Origin: Pseudomonas putida
GTDB lineage: Bacteria; Pseudomonadota; Gammaproteobacteria; Pseudomonadales; Pseudomonadaceae
Length of the DNA: 64,000 nt
Direction: 5' to 3'
Assembly (NCBI RefSeq): GCF_028682395.1
Contig: NZ_JANHLC010000001.1
Location: 682,001 to 746,000 of the forward strand
A program made the position numbers and the translations under genes. The notes under the pieces were generated by a model. It was not told the origin of the DNA and made no database searches. It worked only from the letters and a program-made list of their open reading frames with translations. Below are positions 17,699-27,234 of the stretch, piece by piece (positions within the stretch are counted from its first letter, which is position 1; each line of letters begins with the position of its first letter).

Positions 17699-18423
17699 TC
17701 CAGATGAACAACCTGAGCAAATGGTACGGTGAGTTCCAGGTCCTGAAGAACTGCACCACTGAGCTCAACCGGGGCGAAGTCATGGTGGTGTGCGGCCCTT
17801 CCGGCTCCGGCAAAAGTACCCTGATCAAATGCGTCAACGGCCTGGAGCCGGTGCAGGAAGGCCGGATCACCATCGACGGCCAACCGGTCACCGGCAAGGG
17901 CGTCGACCTGCCGAAACTACGGGCCAGGGTCGGCATGGTGTTTCAGCACTTCGAACTGTTCCCGCACCTGACCATCACCGACAACCTGACCCTGGCGCAG
18001 ATCAAGGTACTGGGCCGCGACCGTGATACCGCGACGACCAAGGCCCTCGCCCTGCTCGACCGTGTCGGCATGAAGGCCCATGCGCACAAGTTCCCGATCC
18101 AGTTGTCCGGTGGTCAACAACAGCGGGTCGCCATTGCCCGCGCACTGGCCATGGACCCGATTGCCATGCTGTTCGACGAACCGACCTCGGCCCTCGACCC
18201 GGAGATGGTCAACGAGGTGCTCGATGTCATGGTGCAGCTGGCCAGCGAGGGCATGACCATGATGTGCGTTACCCATGAAATGGGCTTTGCTCGCAAAGTG
18301 TCGGATCGCATCGTCTTTATGGACGGCGGAGAGATTATCGAGGACGTGACATCCGAAGAATTCTTCAACGCCCCACGCTCGGACCGCGCCCGCAGCTTCC
18401 TGTCCAAGATCCTTCAGCACTGA
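17695..18423 (+). CDS. Amino acid ABC transporter ATP-binding protein (GltL-like)
   Basis: ABC ATPase of 242 residues with all motifs intact: Walker [10 protein letters not shown] near residue 35, Q-loop in FQHFELFPH, signature LSGGQQQR near residue 137, Walker [15 protein letters not shown] near 156 and the switch His in CVTHEMGFA. It completes the GltIJKL-type importer. An inverted repeat follows the gene. Confidence 0.9.
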   Translation: MIQMNNLSKWYGEFQVLKNCTTELNRGEVMVVCGPSGSGKSTLIKCVNGLEPVQEGRITIDGQPVTGKGVDLPKLRARVGMVFQHFELFPHLTITDNLTLAQIKVLGRDRDTATTKALALLDRVGMKAHAHKFPIQLSGGQQQRVAIARALAMDPIAMLFDEPTSALDPEMVNEVLDVMVQLASEGMTMMCVTHEMGFARKVSDRIVFMDGGEIIEDVTSEEFFNAPRSDRARSFLSKILQH

Positions 18424-18450
18424 CCCTAAGCCGATCGTCTGATCAGCAGC

Positions 18451-18478
18451 CTATTCGGTCTGGAAACAGGCCGAATAG
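18451..18478 (+). terminator. Stem-loop after the amino acid transporter operon
   Basis: CTATTCGG and CCGAATAG form a stem extended by CTG/CAG around a GAAA loop. No T-run follows (the next bases are CGCTAAAATACC), so it may end transcription only weakly or act as a 3' stabiliser. The remaining bases to 18675 are the leader of the pilin cassette, where no standard promoter was recognised. Confidence 0.45.
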
Positions 18479-18675
18479 CGCTAAAATACCCCGCCTGAAA
18501 TTGCCAAACCGGCGCCAAAACGGCCGACCAACATTGATCCAGGGTCAATTTATGATCCAAATCAAGCACCTACAGAACCACTTCAACCGCAGGTGAGATC
18601 TGTCTCTAAAAACCGATAATTGCTGGCATAATAAGATCAATCATTTCTGATTAATTCTTTCGTTATAGGTTCTTC

Positions 18676-19137
18676 GTGACACACCTACAGTGCGAACGCA
18701 AACAGCGGGGCTTCACCTTGTTGGAGCTGATGATCAGCGTGGCCATTATTGGCATTCTCGCTGCCATTGCGATGCCGGCCTACGACAGCTACATCACCAA
18801 GAGCAAGCTCAAGGCGGCCCAAGCCGATCTGGTGGGCTTGAGCCTGAGCCTGGAAAACCTCTATCAAAAGCAATTGAGCTACCCGAGCGTGACGACCAGT
18901 AACACGGCCGACACCCAGTGCGTCGCCTACAACGGTACCAAGTCCTGCAGCACCAGCAGTTGGAAACCCAGCCAGTCGGCAGACTTCAACTACAGCATCA
19001 CCAACGCCCAGGCCAAGAGCTACCAACTCCAGGCTGCGGGCACTACGGGCAAGGTCAATGGCTGCACGATTGTCCTGACCTCGGACAACACCCGCAGCAT
19101 CTCCAACTGCCCGGGATTCAATGGCGGCTGGCAGTGA
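18676..19137 (+). CDS. PilE/PilA-like type IV (minor) pilin
   Basis: Prepilin of 153 residues with a short basic leader ending QRG and the mature start [20 protein letters not shown]. Phe1 and Glu5, needed for cleavage, N-methylation and assembly, are present. The C-terminal globular domain contains cysteines near residues 77, 85, 134 and 145 that could form disulfides. It is the first gene of a five-gene set transcribed together and starts with GTG. Size and position fit a minor pilin of the PilE kind. A role as major subunit cannot be excluded, but no pilus motor, PilC or PilD gene is nearby. Confidence 0.85.
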   Translation: MTHLQCERKQRGFTLLELMISVAIIGILAAIAMPAYDSYITKSKLKAAQADLVGLSLSLENLYQKQLSYPSVTTSNTADTQCVAYNGTKSCSTSSWKPSQSADFNYSITNAQAKSYQLQAAGTTGKVNGCTIVLTSDNTRSISNCPGFNGGWQ

Positions 19138-19601
19138 AACGCAGCCGTGGCTTCAGCCTGATCGAACTGATGATCACCCTTGCAGTGCTCGGTATCCTGC
19201 TCGCGGTTGGCGTACCGCTGACCCGAGCCTGGAGCGACAGTGCCTACCAGCGTGAAGCGGCAGGATTGCTCCAGCAAGGGATCAGCCGGGCGAAAGCCAC
19301 GGCACTGCGTAATGAAGGCGGCGTGCAGAATGCTGCACCGGCCGCGGTTTTGTGCTTATCCCAGCAAAACCTCAAGCTGCTCAAGCTGGACAAAGGCCAA
19401 AGCATCGACTGTAGCGTCACAAGCAACATCCTGTGGTCCGCCGTTGTACCGAGTGCCGCCGCGATCAAGGCACAGGGCAACAATTTTACCTGCGTCGCCT
19501 TTGACAATCGCGGGCTGGTTGCCGAAGGCACGGCCTGCTCGACCACAACCCTGCAAGTACTGGCAGGTGATGAGAGTGCATTCGATGTCCCGCTCATATA
19601 G
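19134..19601 (+). CDS. GspH/FimT-family pseudopilin
   Basis: Prepilin of 155 residues with leader VKRSRG and mature start [20 protein letters not shown], keeping Phe1 and Glu5. The pattern [12 protein letters not shown] after the helix is typical of GspH/FimT/FimU proteins. It starts with a GTG that overlaps the stop of the preceding pilin gene, so the two are translationally coupled. GspH/FimU proteins sit at the tip of the pseudopilus or pilus and help start assembly. Confidence 0.85.
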   Translation: MKRSRGFSLIELMITLAVLGILLAVGVPLTRAWSDSAYQREAAGLLQQGISRAKATALRNEGGVQNAAPAAVLCLSQQNLKLLKLDKGQSIDCSVTSNILWSAVVPSAAAIKAQGNNFTCVAFDNRGLVAEGTACSTTTLQVLAGDESAFDVPLI

Positions 19602-20019
19602 TGCAGGCCCACGTCGCCAGCGTGGCGATATCCTGATGGAATCGTTGATCGGTGTGGTACTGATGTCCGTTATCGGCCTGGGGGTGACCTACACCACATC
19701 CCGTGTGCTGGTCAGCCAGCGCGATATGAATGTGCAGAACCTGACCGTGACACAGATGCGCAACTTGTTGCAGCAGTACGGCACCTCACTGTGCAGCGGC
19801 CAGGCGAACAGCGCCAAGGCTGTCCTGAACCTGCCCACGGCGCTTGCCGATTCCCCCCTCAACCTGGACGTCACGTGTTCGGCTGCCCCGACCGTCGTCG
19901 TCCAGGGCGTGACGGTCGACCCGACCAAGACACTCGCCCTCAAGAACGTTGTACTGAGTACCCAGGAAACCAATCGCACCCTATTCGGCGGCATCATCAA
20001 GGTCGGGGACCAGACATGA
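19585..20019 (+). CDS. PilV-like minor pilin
   Basis: Protein of about 144 residues with a 14-residue leader ending RQRG and the putative mature start DILMESLIGVVLMSVIGLG. Glu5 is kept but the first mature residue would be Asp instead of Phe, as in several PilV/GspI-like proteins. Two cysteines are visible in the globular part. The ATG at 19585 lies inside the end of the GspH/FimT gene, and an earlier in-frame ATG at 19570 is the alternative. Its stop overlaps the next gene by ATGA. Confidence 0.75.
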   Translation: MSRSYSAGPRRQRGDILMESLIGVVLMSVIGLGVTYTTSRVLVSQRDMNVQNLTVTQMRNLLQQYGTSLCSGQANSAKAVLNLPTALADSPLNLDVTCSAAPTVVVQGVTVDPTKTLALKNVVLSTQETNRTLFGGIIKVGDQT

Positions 20020-20762
20020 CCGACCGTCAACGCGGTTTTACACTGATCAGCCTGATGGTCGGCACCGTTATCTCCATGGTTGGCATCCTGGCCCTGATGT
20101 TTCTCTACAAGGACATGGTCCAGACATCGGTGGCAGCATTAGGCAACGCCAAACAAGATGGACAGATTGCCAGTGCGCAGCTAACCATACTCAAGGAGTT
20201 ACAGACAGCCGGGTTTGGAGTGGTCGACGCCAAGGCCAGCGGCGATGATACCGCTGACCGAAGTATTCTGTTGCTCTCCGGTGCATCTCTGGGTAACGGC
20301 AACACCCTAGGCGGATCGCTGGAAACTGTCCAAGTAATCCCGATGACCACCCTTACTGGCGACCGCGAAGGCAATGCTCTGATCTGGTCCTATTATGAGA
20401 CAACGGGTGGAGTGCTGAAGTGTGCGGGACTGCTGGTCCAGCAAGATAGCCCTGGGGACCCCTTTCGCCTCTACCGACTGCAAAGCACGGGCAACTGCAC
20501 GGAAAAACTCAGTTTCACCAGTATTACCTGGAGTAAAACCATGCTGATCGCCGAAGGCCAGACCGTGCCTAACGTGGGCGAAGCGAAGCTCTGGCCCTTC
20601 GCGGCGCGCCTTACCACGTGCTGGCCTTTTGGCAAACGCAGCGACAGCAACACGGCCGATTACCCGCAAATCAGCGTCAGGACCCGCGCCAGCACTATCG
20701 ACAGCAGCGGTGAACCACTGATCACCAACACCACCGTCTGCCTGCCCAACTTTTCCAAGTAA
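20016..20762 (+). CDS. PilW-like minor pilin lacking Glu5
   Basis: Prepilin of 248 residues with leader MTDRQRG and mature start FTLISLMVGTVISMVGILAL. Position +5 is Ser where nearly all (pseudo)pilins have Glu. Length, operon position after a PilV-like gene and the C-terminal cysteine-containing domain fit PilW/GspJ. Loss of Glu5 usually hinders N-methylation and side-by-side packing, which suggests a special place at the pilus tip. The start overlaps the PilV-like stop. Confidence 0.75.
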   Translation: MTDRQRGFTLISLMVGTVISMVGILALMFLYKDMVQTSVAALGNAKQDGQIASAQLTILKELQTAGFGVVDAKASGDDTADRSILLLSGASLGNGNTLGGSLETVQVIPMTTLTGDREGNALIWSYYETTGGVLKCAGLLVQQDSPGDPFRLYRLQSTGNCTEKLSFTSITWSKTMLIAEGQTVPNVGEAKLWPFAARLTTCWPFGKRSDSNTADYPQISVRTRASTIDSSGEPLITNTTVCLPNFSK

Positions 20763-20785
20763 CCCTCCCACTGGGTAAATGTCCT

Positions 20786-22930
20786 ATGCCGGCCACTTCC
20801 ACACCGTTCTCCCTGGCGACCCGTGCAGCACAGCGCGGCATGGCGACCATCCTGATCATCGTCCTCGCCGGGCTGGCAATTACCGTCACCTCCATGGGCA
20901 TGATGTACGGCATTCGCGGCGCCCAGGAACAACAGATGGCCAGCCATGCCAGCGTCCCCGCCGAATCCCTGGCCTGGAGCGGCGTGGAACTGGTGCGCCT
21001 GTATCTGGAAGGCAGCACGACCACTCCCGTAGCGTCGACCACCCTGAGCTTCAGCGGGATTAGCGGCCTTGAAGCAACTATCGTTGGCGTGCTCGACAAG
21101 CAGGTGACAGTCAATATCACTGCCACCGGCAACCTGGCCAAAACCACATTGCAAGCGGTGTACCTGCGCACTCCGGCCAAGACTACGACGGGGGACGGCA
21201 GTACCGGCAACACTGACCCGGCCCTGCAGTACAACGGCAACTTCAACTACTCGGGCGGCTCGCTTGCCGTGACCAATGGCACCGCCCTGGCCAATGTTTC
21301 GATCAACGGCACGCTGACCATCTCCAATGGCGCCAAGGCCTTGATCTCCGGCTGCGCCAAGGACGGTATCAACCTCAGTGGCGGTGGCGTCGCCGACAAC
21401 GCGACCCTGTTGACCGAGGGCACCTTCACTCTCAGTTCCAGCAGCCCGCCAAACAACCTGACCGTGGGCGCAAAAAGCATCGTCATCTCCCAGGACGGCG
21501 GCTCCTATCTGACCATCAAGGCGGGCGCATACAAGGCCAATGTGCTTTCCGGCGCCAACGTAGTTGGCAGTGCCTTGGTCGGCGGCAAACGTAATGCAGA
21601 CAACAGCATCACTCCACTGACCGACGGCACCCTCAAAGTGACGTTGAACGATAACTCCGTGTTTATCCTGGACCTCAGTAAAGCGACGCGCAGTGGCAAC
21701 ACGATCAATACCAGCACCGCGACCCGGGTCTCCGGCACGGGCACCCTCCCCGCCAATATTGCGCTGACCTACAACGCCATCTACGGAGGCGATGTGCAGT
21801 TCAAAACCGCCACCGTTGGCACCCTCTGGGGGCAGACCCTCGCGCTTAGCGGCTGGAGCGGCACCTATACCAATATGAAGGCCAATAGCGACGTCTCACT
21901 GATGACCGCCACCATTGGCCAGTTCCAGGGCGGCGGAAAGCTGACTGTGCAGCAATACAACCTGCCAACTTTCCAGAGCGCCAGCCAACTAGCCGGCGCG
22001 GTGTTCAAGTCCGACGGTTCGGCGCTGGGCAGCGCGATAAACAATCTCAGTACCGGCGTCACCACCGCCGCGCCCGGCCTGCCGGGGGTTCCCTACTGCG
22101 CCATCACTCTCAAAACCGTGGATGTCAGTACCCTGAAAGATCAGGCCAATTACGTTTTCTCGTTTGTAAACAACGTGCCAATGCTGACAATCCAGAACGT
22201 CAAGAAAGCCGATGGCACCCTGGTCCCGGCCGGCCCCTACAACCTGCAGACCCAAGATATGCGCACCCTGCTCGGCTCGACCTTTCTCACCTGCAGCTAT
22301 GGCAACAACACCTGCGGCAAAGGCTTGACACCTTCTACCGGCTGGAACCTCAATGGCGTCACCGCCATGCCGCCGGGAGTGCTCTGGTTCGATGGCAATG
22401 TAGCCTTCGACGGGGTGCAATCCATAACCCGTCTGACCAACACGATCCTGTCGATGGGCTCGGTTAATCTGACCAGCAGCGGCCATGTTCCACTCTATGC
22501 ACCCAATTTTTCGGGGGCGGCCAATCTGTGCGGCGGTGCGTTCTATCCCACCAACCTGTGCAACAAGACGGTTAGCCCACCCAAGCTGGTCGATTGGACC
22601 GATAACGCCGGCACCGTGCGCAGCGGGCTGCCTATCGGCAATATCGCCATCGAGGCCAACTCCAGCCTGAGTACCAGCGGCTGGGAGATTAATGGCAATG
22701 TGATTCTTGGCGGGACCATCGGCACGAGCGGCGCCACCAGTACGATCAGGGGCGGTGTATCCATGGGTGGTAACAACAGCAGCAACACCAGCATCAGCGC
22801 CGGCGGAATCGTGATCGATGTGTCGGGAGTCACCAACGATCAAGCCGTTACCGACGGAAAACCAAGCACGGGCGGGGAAACCACCACGACCGGCGCAACG
22901 GCCAGCCTGGTCTGGGTAAGACCGATCTGA
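20786..22930 (+). CDS. Large PilX-like tip protein with extended passenger domain
   Basis: Protein of 714 residues. Residues 1-60 look like a PilX N-terminal region: leader ending AAQRG, then MATILIIVLAGLAITVTSMG, a single helix without Glu5, followed by a polar stretch rich in Gln/Glu. Residues 150-700 are a Gly/Thr/Ser/Asn-rich sequence with short beta-like repeats (ANVSINGTLTISNGAKALISG style, later NGNVILGGTIGTSG), like bactofilin or beta-helix proteins. Ordinary PilX is about 180-200 residues, so the passenger is a large addition. A surface-exposed adhesive or tip role is inferred. It closes the cassette and takes the place where pilY1 stands in canonical clusters. A GGDEF gene converges downstream. 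Confidence 0.72.
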   Translation: MPATSTPFSLATRAAQRGMATILIIVLAGLAITVTSMGMMYGIRGAQEQQMASHASVPAESLAWSGVELVRLYLEGSTTTPVASTTLSFSGISGLEATIVGVLDKQVTVNITATGNLAKTTLQAVYLRTPAKTTTGDGSTGNTDPALQYNGNFNYSGGSLAVTNGTALANVSINGTLTISNGAKALISGCAKDGINLSGGGVADNATLLTEGTFTLSSSSPPNNLTVGAKSIVISQDGGSYLTIKAGAYKANVLSGANVVGSALVGGKRNADNSITPLTDGTLKVTLNDNSVFILDLSKATRSGNTINTSTATRVSGTGTLPANIALTYNAIYGGDVQFKTATVGTLWGQTLALSGWSGTYTNMKANSDVSLMTATIGQFQGGGKLTVQQYNLPTFQSASQLAGAVFKSDGSALGSAINNLSTGVTTAAPGLPGVPYCAITLKTVDVSTLKDQANYVFSFVNNVPMLTIQNVKKADGTLVPAGPYNLQTQDMRTLLGSTFLTCSYGNNTCGKGLTPSTGWNLNGVTAMPPGVLWFDGNVAFDGVQSITRLTNTILSMGSVNLTSSGHVPLYAPNFSGAANLCGGAFYPTNLCNKTVSPPKLVDWTDNAGTVRSGLPIGNIAIEANSSLSTSGWEINGNVILGGTIGTSGATSTIRGGVSMGGNNSSNTSISAGGIVIDVSGVTNDQAVTDGKPSTGGETTTTGATASLVWVRPI

Positions 22931-22942
22931 GTCCGGGTTACC

Positions 22943-24259
22943 TTAGCTATCGATCACCGTCGCCCGCTGGGCGGCCCGGGCGATCTGACCTGCGCGCTTG
23001 ACCTGGTACATCGCCGCATCGGCATGCCTGAACAGGTGCTGCTCATCCTCACCGTGCTCCGGATACAAGGCGATGCCAATACTGGGCACGATATGCAGGC
23101 CATGGCCTTCAAGCTGCATTGGCTGGCCCAGCGACCGATAAATCTTTTCGGCAACCCCTTCGGCCTGTTCGCACAGCTGCACGCTTTCGAGCAGCACCAC
23201 AAATTCATCGCCACCAATGCGCGCGACCGTATCGGTTTCACGTACGCACTGCACCAGCCGCCGTGCGACCTCCTGCAGAAGCAGGTCGCCCACCGCGTGA
23301 CCGCAGGTGTCGTTGATATGTTTGAACCGGTCCAGGTCGACATACAGCACCGATAGGCGCCCTTGTTCGCGCCGCACCCGCGCCAATGCCGTCTTGACCC
23401 GATCCCGTAGAAATTCGCGATTGGGCAAGCCGGTCAACGGGTCGTACTGCGCCATGAATTGCAGGCGCTCCAGCAACTGCTTGCGCTCGATGGCCGCCGC
23501 CACCTGGACGCACACATACTGCAGCAGTTCCTTGTCCTGCTCGGTGTAGCGCTCGCCAGTCGAACTTTTCAGGGCCAGCGCGCCAATCGTGCCCTTTTGC
23601 GAGGTCAGCGGCGCGCCAAGGCAGCAAACACCCTCAATCCCGGTCAGCAGCAATGGCTGGCCCCCCTGGATGATCCGGACACAGAAATCACCGAGGGACA
23701 GGCTGCGCGCCGCCGACCGATCATCGACGTGGTAGGGGAAACTCAGGGTGTCAGCCGCCTGGTCATACAACGCCACGGCAAAATTCAGCGCCGGCAGCCA
23801 CTCCCCGATGATCTGCTGGACTCGCTGGAACAACGTCAGCAAATCCTCGCTGGTATGGGCCGCTTCGGAGATGGCGTAAAGCGCCGACTGCTTGGACGCC
23901 GCCCGCTTGTGCTCGGTGATATCGCGGGCCACGGCAATCCGCAGTTGATCGGCCTCGGACCAGCGCGCCGACCACATGATATGCACCACCTGGCCATCCT
24001 TGCGCACATAGCGGTTCTCGAAATTCGGCTTGGGCTCGCCCGCCATGATTTCATTGGCCGCCTTGAGCGTACGTTCGCGATCCGCCGGCAGAACCAGTTC
24101 GATCATCGGTCGGCCAATCAGCTCCTGAGGGCTGTACCCGAAGATCCGTTCGCAGGCGGCGCTGACAAAAACAAACCGCCCCTGCACATCGACCACACAA
24201 ACGGCGTCGAGGAGAAGGTCGATAAAACCGGCCGGCACTACGTGATTTGTCGTTGGCAT
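22943..24259 (-). CDS. PAS-GAF diguanylate cyclase
   Basis: Cytosolic protein of 438 residues: a PAS domain at about 8-120 (FVFVSAACERIFGYSPQELIGRP), a GAF domain at about 145-275 and a GGDEF domain at about 285-435. The catalytic motif GGDEF is intact near residue 352 and the inhibitory RETD site lies five residues before it. It should make c-di-GMP under control of the two small-molecule-binding domains, whose ligands are unknown. No good ribosome site precedes the assigned ATG, so its translation start is the least certain part. The gene is convergent with the minor-pilin cassette. Confidence 0.87.
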   Translation of the reverse strand: MPTTNHVVPAGFIDLLLDAVCVVDVQGRFVFVSAACERIFGYSPQELIGRPMIELVLPADRERTLKAANEIMAGEPKPNFENRYVRKDGQVVHIMWSARWSEADQLRIAVARDITEHKRAASKQSALYAISEAAHTSEDLLTLFQRVQQIIGEWLPALNFAVALYDQAADTLSFPYHVDDRSAARSLSLGDFCVRIIQGGQPLLLTGIEGVCCLGAPLTSQKGTIGALALKSSTGERYTEQDKELLQYVCVQVAAAIERKQLLERLQFMAQYDPLTGLPNREFLRDRVKTALARVRREQGRLSVLYVDLDRFKHINDTCGHAVGDLLLQEVARRLVQCVRETDTVARIGGDEFVVLLESVQLCEQAEGVAEKIYRSLGQPMQLEGHGLHIVPSIGIALYPEHGEDEQHLFRHADAAMYQVKRAGQIARAAQRATVIDS

Positions 24260-24336
24260 CTGGAGGAGACATCACTCGTCAGTGGAACTGCGGATCTCTA
24301 TCCCTGGAATGCTCAACCCTGCGCTTCGTCCTGCGC

Positions 24337-24981
24337 TCAGCGACCTGTCCTGCCTGGCATCAATCCGGGCAACGCATGCAGCAGGGCGTTGACCGCAAAG
24401 CCGATGAACATTACCCCGCACAAGCGGGTAATCAACACCTCATGGCGCTGATAGACCGCACGCACCTGACGCGCGCCGACAATGCCGATGAGAATAGCGT
24501 AAGCCACCAGGCCGCCAAGGAAACTCAGCATGATCAACCAGGGCAGCATCGACCAGGTCAGCAACTCGGCACGGCTGGACAGCAACGCCGTAAAGGTCGC
24601 GACAGCCACCGGATAAGCTTTGGGGTTGGTCAGGCCAAACAGGATACCGTGCCAGAAAGGCTGGCGTGCCGGCCCGGGAGCTGCGGCGCCGGAGCCGCGC
24701 TTGACACGAATCGCCCGCAGCCCGAGCCAGAACAGGTAAAGGCCGCTGAGTACCCCCAGCACGTTGAAGGCGGTACTGCCGATTTCGCGGGCCCCGACAA
24801 TCGCGATCAGCGCGGTGCTGCACCAGATCACATCGCCCAGCAGGTGACCGCACAGAAAGCCGGCCCCCGCACGGCGCCCGCGGGCAGCACCGATCCCGAA
24901 AACCGCCAAAACACCCGGTCCCGGGGTAATACCATAGATAAAACCGGAAGCCAGAACGGCCATGAGCAGCGCGGGAGTCAT
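24337..24981 (-). CDS. LysE/RhtB-family exporter
   Basis: Inner-membrane protein of 214 residues with six predicted helices and the family opening YGITPGPGVLAVF near residue 16. NPKAYPVAVATF near the middle matches the LysE/RhtB signature. Such proteins export amino acids or related compounds; the substrate cannot be inferred. A GGAA site lies ahead of the ATG. It seems to be its own transcription unit. Confidence 0.85.
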   Translation of the reverse strand: MTPALLMAVLASGFIYGITPGPGVLAVFGIGAARGRRAGAGFLCGHLLGDVIWCSTALIAIVGAREIGSTAFNVLGVLSGLYLFWLGLRAIRVKRGSGAAAPGPARQPFWHGILFGLTNPKAYPVAVATFTALLSSRAELLTWSMLPWLIMLSFLGGLVAYAILIGIVGARQVRAVYQRHEVLITRLCGVMFIGFAVNALLHALPGLMPGRTGR

Positions 24982-25070
24982 CGCAGGTTCCTGAAAAACA
25001 CCGGGATCTGGCTGCGCAGTCTATCCCAGCCGGCGTGCAGCGCAATCGCCCACGCCGACTTTCAGCGGTG

Positions 25071-25376
25071 CTACTTCAGCACGGCGTGCACCAAGCTCAA
25101 CGGCGCACCGCTGGAACGTCGCTGGCTGAGATAGCGCGTACAGGACACCCGCAGGAACGAGGCAAAGTTGACCACCTCTCCCCGATAATCCATCACTTCC
25201 TCATACAGCTTGGCGATCAACTGGTTGGTGGTCATGCCATCGACCGCCGCGATCTCACTGAGGATGTCCCAGAACTGGTTCTCCAGTCGCAACGTCGTGA
25301 CCACCCCACAGATACGCAACGAGCGTGAACGCGATTCGTACAGGATCGGATCGGCTTTGACATAGAGTTCGCACAT
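25071..25376 (-). CDS. Ribbon-helix-helix domain protein
   Basis: Protein of 101 residues. The central part GVVTTLRLENQFWDILSEIAAVDGMTTNQLI is a ribbon-helix-helix fold of the RHH_4 type, followed by a helix with YEEVMDYRGEVVNFASFLRV. Such proteins are often encoded near transporters and may bind DNA as dimers, though RHH_4 members have not been well studied. Good GAGGG ribosome site. The DJ-1 gene lies 12 bases upstream in the same direction, so the two probably form an operon. Confidence 0.75.
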   Translation of the reverse strand: MCELYVKADPILYESRSRSLRICGVVTTLRLENQFWDILSEIAAVDGMTTNQLIAKLYEEVMDYRGEVVNFASFLRVSCTRYLSQRRSSGAPLSLVHAVLK

Positions 25377-25388
25377 GGGACCGCCCTC

Positions 25389-25970
25389 TTACAACGTGAT
25401 CCGGGTACCCAGCAGCCCGAGAAAACCGGCCAACCAGGCGGGATGCGCAGGCCATGCCGGCGCGGTCGCCAGGTTGCCCTGCACGTGAGCCTCTGTCACG
25501 GGCAGGTCGATAAAGGTCCCGCCCGCCAGGCGCACTTCCGGAGCGCAGGCCGGGTAGGCACTGCACTCGCGGCCTTCGAGGATACCCGCCGCCGCCAGCA
25601 ACTGGGCGCCATGGCAGACTGCGGCGATGGGCTTGCCCGCCTGGTCGAACGCCTTCACCAGGGCCAGCACCTTGTCGTTCAGGCGCAAGTACTCCGGCGC
25701 ACGACCGCCAGGCACCAGCAGCGCATCGTAGTCATGGGCCTCGACCTGGGCGAAGTCAAAGTTCAAGGCAAAGTTGTGCCCCGGTTTTTCGCTGTAGGTC
25801 TGGTCGCCCTCGAAATCATGGATTGCCGTGCGTACGCTCTGCCCGGCCGTCTTGCCGGGACAGACCGCATGCACCACATGACCGACCATCGACAGCGCCT
25901 GGAACGGCACCATCACCTCGTAGTCTTCGACGTAATCGCCAACCAGCATCAGGATCTTTTTCGCGGCCAT
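25389..25970 (-). CDS. DJ-1/PfpI-family protein
   Basis: Protein of 193 residues of the DJ-1/PfpI superfamily with the nucleophile elbow [10 protein letters not shown], Cys near residue 118, and the acidic residue of [10 protein letters not shown] near the N-terminus. Members act as deglycases, chaperones or hydrolases of stress-modified molecules; the function here is open. A GAGGAG ribosome site precedes the ATG. The gene shares a transcript with the RHH protein. Confidence 0.84.
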   Translation of the reverse strand: MAAKKILMLVGDYVEDYEVMVPFQALSMVGHVVHAVCPGKTAGQSVRTAIHDFEGDQTYSEKPGHNFALNFDFAQVEAHDYDALLVPGGRAPEYLRLNDKVLALVKAFDQAGKPIAAVCHGAQLLAAAGILEGRECSAYPACAPEVRLAGGTFIDLPVTEAHVQGNLATAPAWPAHPAWLAGFLGLLGTRITL

Positions 25971-26074
25971 GGTGCGTACTCCTCTGAAAGAACAGCCATC
26001 GGGCAGGTAAGAGTAGCCAAGGTAAACCGGCGGGCCAGCGGCGGGTAATAACCTGCTACTACAGGCTCGGTGAT

Positions 26075-27232
26075 TTAACTGCGGCGGTTGAGCAGGTTGA
26101 CCACCACACGGTCGACCCAGCCCCAGACGCGTTGTTTGACCCGCCGCCAGAGCGGTCGTGATTGCCAGGCCGCCAGGCTGACCGATTGGCTCTGGCTGAA
26201 ATCACTGATAAAGCTGGTCTCGACGGCGGCAATCAGTGTTGGATCGATCGCCTCCAGATTCGCCTCAAGGTTGAAGCGCAGGTTCCAGTGGTCAAAGTTA
26301 CAGGAACCGATACTGACCCAATCATCGATCAGGACCATCTTCAGATGCAGGAAACAGGGCTGGTACTCGTAGATCTGCACCCCGGCCCGCAGCAGACGTG
26401 GGTAATAGCGATGGCCGGCATACCGGACCGAGGGATGATCGGTTCGCGGCCCGGTCAACAGCAGCCGCACATCGACACCACGACTGGCGGCCCGGCGCAA
26501 CGAACGCCGGACTTTCCAGGTGGGCAGGAAGTACGGGGTAGCCAGCCAGATACGTTGCTTGCCGCTGTTCAAGGCGCGCACCAGCGATTGCAGGATATCG
26601 CGGTGCTGACGCGCATCGGCGTAGGCCACGCGCCCCAGCCCGACGCCGGCCGGTGGCACCCTGGGCAGGCGCGGCAAGCCGAAATGCGCGACAGGCTTCC
26701 AAGCAGTGGGGTGTTCGTTGGCCAACCACTGACGGTCGAACAGCAACTGCCAATCGAGTACCAGCGGCCCACTGATTTCGACCATGACCTCATGCCAATC
26801 GCAGGTATTGGTCGGCGGCGACCAGAATTCATCGGTCACACCGGTTCCACCCACCACCGCCAGGCCTTGGTCGACCAACAGCAACTTGCGGTGATCACGG
26901 TAGAGATTGCGCAGCCCACGCCGCCAACGCAGGCGATTGTAGAAGCGCAATTGGACACCGGACTTGGTCAGCCGTCGCCGCAAGCCCAGCGTAAAGGCCA
27001 GGCTGCCATAATCATCGAACAGGCAGCGCACCTGGACCCCACGCTCACTGGCGCCAACCAATGCCTGGACCATCGCCTCGGCGCAGGCACCGGCTTCTAC
27101 CAGGTACAGTTCCAGCTCGACCTGGCGCTCGGCGCGGGCAATGGCCACCAGCATGCGCGGGAAGAATTCGGGACCATCGATCAGCAGTTCAAAGCGATTG
27201 GCGCTGCGCCAGGGAAACACCGCGCCGCTCAT
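26075..27232 (-). CDS. clsB: ClsB-type cardiolipin synthase
   Basis: Phospholipase D superfamily protein of 385 residues with two HKD motifs: HRKLLLVD near residue 113 and HLKMVLIDD near residue 294. Length and the N-terminal [21 protein letters not shown] fit ClsB rather than the longer membrane-anchored ClsA. It would join phosphatidylglycerol molecules into cardiolipin at the inner membrane. The gene starts two bases after the YceI stop, so the two are co-transcribed. Confidence 0.87.
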   Translation of the reverse strand: MSGAVFPWRSANRFELLIDGPEFFPRMLVAIARAERQVELELYLVEAGACAEAMVQALVGASERGVQVRCLFDDYGSLAFTLGLRRRLTKSGVQLRFYNRLRWRRGLRNLYRDHRKLLLVDQGLAVVGGTGVTDEFWSPPTNTCDWHEVMVEISGPLVLDWQLLFDRQWLANEHPTAWKPVAHFGLPRLPRVPPAGVGLGRVAYADARQHRDILQSLVRALNSGKQRIWLATPYFLPTWKVRRSLRRAASRGVDVRLLLTGPRTDHPSVRYAGHRYYPRLLRAGVQIYEYQPCFLHLKMVLIDDWVSIGSCNFDHWNLRFNLEANLEAIDPTLIAAVETSFISDFSQSQSVSLAAWQSRPLWRRVKQRVWGWVDRVVVNLLNRRS

Positions 27233-27234
27233 GT

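Noticed and set aside
18538..18556. TTGATCCAGGGTCAA as an Anr/Fnr box before the pilin cassette
   Set aside because: The arms are five bases apart rather than four, so it does not fit an Anr box.
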